DNA of 6,172 bases from the NCBI GenBank assembly GCA_035719045.1, contig DASTGO010000050.1, positions 1 to 6,172 of the forward strand, written 5' to 3'. Each line of letters begins with the position of its first letter. The first letter of the stretch is position 1. Origin of the DNA: DASTGO01 sp035719045 (lineage in GTDB: Bacteria > Actinomycetota > Actinomycetes > Actinomycetales > Kineosporiaceae). The notes below the pieces were generated by a model. That model was not told the DNA's origin and ran no database searches. It worked only from the letters and a program-made list of their open reading frames with translations. This document shows positions 5,201 to 6,172 of this stretch, piece by piece. A program made the translations under genes and the position numbers.

Positions 5201-6172
5201 GCCGGCCCCGGAACCCCGGGCGGCCACCCGCACCCTGAGCTCGCGGATCAGCCCGCAGACCTCGTCGATGGTGAGGAAGTACGGCGCATAGCCGAGCGTG
5301 CCGATGACGGCCAACTCGTCGTCCAGCCGCTCCTCCAGCTTCACCTCGGCGCTGCCACCGATGCCCGGGTAGTGCGTGCCGATCCTCGCCACGCAGCGGC
5401 GGCGCAGCTCGGCCTGCGGATCGTCACCGGGGCCGAGCCCGAAGGCGTCGGCCTCGGGGAAGTGCACGGTGCCGATGCCGAGGTCCGCCCGCGGGTCCAG
5501 CCGGCAGCGGGATGCCAGCGTCTCGGTGGTGGCCAGCAGGACTGCGGCGTCGGACTCCTCCCCCGCGGCACGGGCCACCTCCCGGGCGACCCCGGCCATG
5601 TGGTCGCCGTCGGCCAGATAGCCCTCCGCGCTGACCCGGTCGACGTGGCGCAGGTCCAGCGGGACCAGCCGGCGGGCGGCGTCGAGCACGTCGACGGTGA
5701 CCGCGCCGTCGGGGGTGGCGTAACGGACGGCATTGGTCAGCACCGCGGGCACCCCGCCCAGGCGGGCCAACTGGAGCATCCGGGCGGCATGCCCGAGGCT
5801 GGCCGGCCGACCGGGCGGCCCGTGGTGGCAGACCACCTCGACGTACAGCGAGCCGGCCGGCAGCAGCTCCCGCCAGCGGGCCAGTTCGGCCAGGGCCAGG
5901 TCGGGACGGCGGGCCAGCACGGCACGGCCCGCCTCGGAGCCGGGGCCGAGCAGGACGGCCAGGGCGCCGAGCCCGGCCACCGGGCCTGCGGCATGTTCGC
6001 CGATCAGTCCCGCCGTCACCACCGGGGATCCCCGGTCCCCGCGCAGGTGACCGGCCGAGACCAGCCTGCACAGCCGCCCCCAGCCCGCGGCCGGCGGCAA
6101 CCCCGCTCCCCGGTCCGCCCCGAGAGCGAGCACGGTGACCCGGGGATGCCGGGGGTCGACGGCGGCGCCCCC
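2222..6172 (-). CDS. dnaE2: Error-prone DNA polymerase III alpha subunit, DnaE2 type (5' end cut by window)
   Basis: C-family polymerase expected to synthesise across DNA lesions in damage-induced mutagenesis. The frame stays open to the window edge; 1316 residues are visible (numbered here from the edge) and the start plus the first part of the PHP domain are missing. Seen in order: C-terminal half of the PHP domain (about 1-230, with CHHGPPG); RGSGAGSLVNHLLG (about 320); palm motif LPDIDIDVE with D358, D360 and D362; third catalytic aspartate D511 in LLKLDILG; SFGFCKAHAAAFA (about 720); a helix-hairpin-helix (VKGITAAEVAGIVAG, about 840-855); a low-complexity linker (about 915-1020); an OB fold (about 1075-1153); and the tail KLWHASPGSSGR. 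The order and motifs match actinobacterial DnaE2 rather than replicative DnaE1. It is longer than the roughly 1080-1190 residues usual for the family, because of the linker and a short insert near 535-560 (about 4500-4570). The expected partners ImuA/ImuB are not in the window. Confidence 0.96.
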   Translation of the reverse strand, partial: GGAAVDPRHPRVTVLALGADRGAGLPPAAGWGRLCRLVSAGHLRGDRGSPVVTAGLIGEHAAGPVAGLGALAVLLGPGSEAGRAVLARRPDLALAELARWRELLPAGSLYVEVVCHHGPPGRPASLGHAARMLQLARLGGVPAVLTNAVRYATPDGAVTVDVLDAARRLVPLDLRHVDRVSAEGYLADGDHMAGVAREVARAAGEESDAAVLLATTETLASRCRLDPRADLGIGTVHFPEADAFGLGPGDDPQAELRRRCVARIGTHYPGIGGSAEVKLEERLDDELAVIGTLGYAPYFLTIDEVCGLIRELRVRVAARGSGAGSLVNHLLGISGVDPLRHGLLMERFLTPLRAQLPDIDIDVEAARRTEVYEKVIGHFGAERVTCVSMMDTYRIRHAIRDVGAAVGLPPGEVDTIAKSFPHIRARDIRLAVAELPELQASGLAGSRLDLLFDLVERLDGLPRHVALHPCGVVLSDAGLLDRTPVEASWQGFPMSQFDKDDVEEVGLLKLDILGVRMQSAMAYALDEIARVDGPDTARAGEHPPQATEPGGYLDPDSGRIDLDAVPHDDDATFRLIRSTHTLGLFQIESPGQRELVGKFAPQTFDDLIIDISLFRPGPVKSDMVTPFLRARQGWDDPDYLHPSLEYALAETAGVVVFHEQVLQLVATTAGCGLAEADEVRRAMGSPEGQAQVEAWWRPRVRARGDYDDATVERIWEVLKAFASFGFCKAHAAAFALPTYHSAWLKAHHPAAFLAGVLTHDPGMYPKRLILDDARNLGIAVLPLDVNHSDSTYRVEKVTWCDELPPRIPDQFGPLPQARPHPDLPDGRAYGIRLALDDVKGITAAEVAGIVAGRPYRSLADFWHRAQVSRPVVERLVVAGAFDSLYGLGATLPVSRRDRVTRRDLLLQVAELDRWSRSVSRGRARTSRLPLPGPAVLGDVRGDVRGDLTVRDGSAAPGGPGGAPPTPSGTGGPGRSPAARFPVREAAARQSRAPRAAVPADRQPVQLALDLGDAPDETRPSGLPEMTGAERVRAELEVLGLDASRHVLDFYAPLLDALQVTRSREVLGRRSRAELLVAGVKVATQTPPVRSGRRVVFLTLDDATGPVDATFFEDAQGPYAATVFHSWLLVVRGILRRTGDRGVSLRATGAWELPALWDAWTDGGLPAVRAVIDGSADPTTADGPGMILAQRPPQPRLPYTHFGGGFVTQAEDTDWEAASGLPTGDRSGRAGGMGGGPRHRRVLVHVSGFRQSPYADVLPPGETARDTRRMLSAEESVRGTPPGERAADRAADQDAERRLRSQPPRKLWHASPGSSGR
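3143..3160 (-). other. Putative beta-clamp-binding peptide QLALDL in DnaE2
   Basis: Codons 1005-1010 of the visible DnaE2 encode QLALDL, flanked by PV and GD, within the disordered-looking linker just before the conserved LPEMTGAERVRAELEVLG segment. It fits the QLxLxL hexapeptide known from clamp binders such as Hda (QLSLPL). Binding is inferred from the motif and its exposed position only. Confidence 0.45.
3281..3296. repeat. 16-bp perfect palindrome in the dnaE2 linker
   Basis: GGGAGGAGCTCCTCCC is its own reverse complement. It lies in the Gly/Pro-rich linker coding region (GGAPPTPSG). The 11-mer CCTCCCGGACC begins inside it at 3291 and also occurs at about 3222, so this part of the linker carries several short repeats. 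Confidence 0.85.
3339..3362 (-). repeat. 12-bp tandem repeat in the dnaE2 linker
   Basis: Two perfect 12-bp copies, plus-strand CCCCGGACGTCA at 3339-3350 and 3351-3362. They keep the dnaE2 frame and encode the repeated DVRG of GDVRGDVRGD in the low-complexity linker between the helix-hairpin-helix and the OB fold. Confidence 0.92.

Noticed and set aside
6131..6133. GTG as a start codon for DnaE2
   Set aside because: The frame continues upstream to the window edge, and the protein at this point is already in the middle of the PHP domain.

Overview
This is a very GC-rich window with strong third-position G/C bias, as expected for an actinomycete (Actinomycetota). The genus cannot be told from the sequence. 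All real coding sequence lies on the minus strand, in transcription order from high to low coordinates: an error-prone C-family polymerase (DnaE2 type, 5' end beyond the window), a class I SAM-dependent methyltransferase that reads like CmoM/SmtA, and a Y-family DNA polymerase IV (DinB, last few codons beyond the window). About 98% of the window is coding. Long open frames on the plus strand are GC-skew shadows.

Region by region (minus strand). 6172-2222 is DnaE2: the second half of the PHP domain, the catalytic palm with its three aspartates, fingers, a helix-hairpin-helix, a long Pro/Gly/Arg-rich linker, an OB fold and a conserved-looking C-terminal tail. The linker holds a QLxLxL sequence resembling a beta-clamp-binding peptide, a 16-bp palindrome and a 12-bp tandem repeat. 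2221-2100 is a short spacer or leader that begins with an 18-bp tandem duplication overlapping the dnaE2 stop. It contains a promoter-like element (TGGCCGGTG-N8-TAGGGT) close to the actinobacterial RecA-NDp/PafBC damage-promoter pattern, then a good Shine-Dalgarno in front of a GTG. 2099-1293 is the methyltransferase. 1292-1283 is a 10-nt gap inside a GC-rich hairpin that abuts the dinB ATG. 1282-1 is DinB with all catalytic acidic residues intact.

Taken together this looks like a translesion-synthesis / mutagenesis locus: two damage-tolerant polymerases flank a small-molecule or RNA methyltransferase. The methyltransferase and dinB look translationally coupled and may have their own damage-responsive promoter separate from the one upstream of dnaE2. 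The pairing of a CmoM-like (tRNA wobble-modification family) enzyme with dinB, the candidate PafBC-type promoter, and the clamp-peptide-like motifs in both polymerases are the points most worth checking. No mobile element, CRISPR array, tRNA or rRNA was seen.
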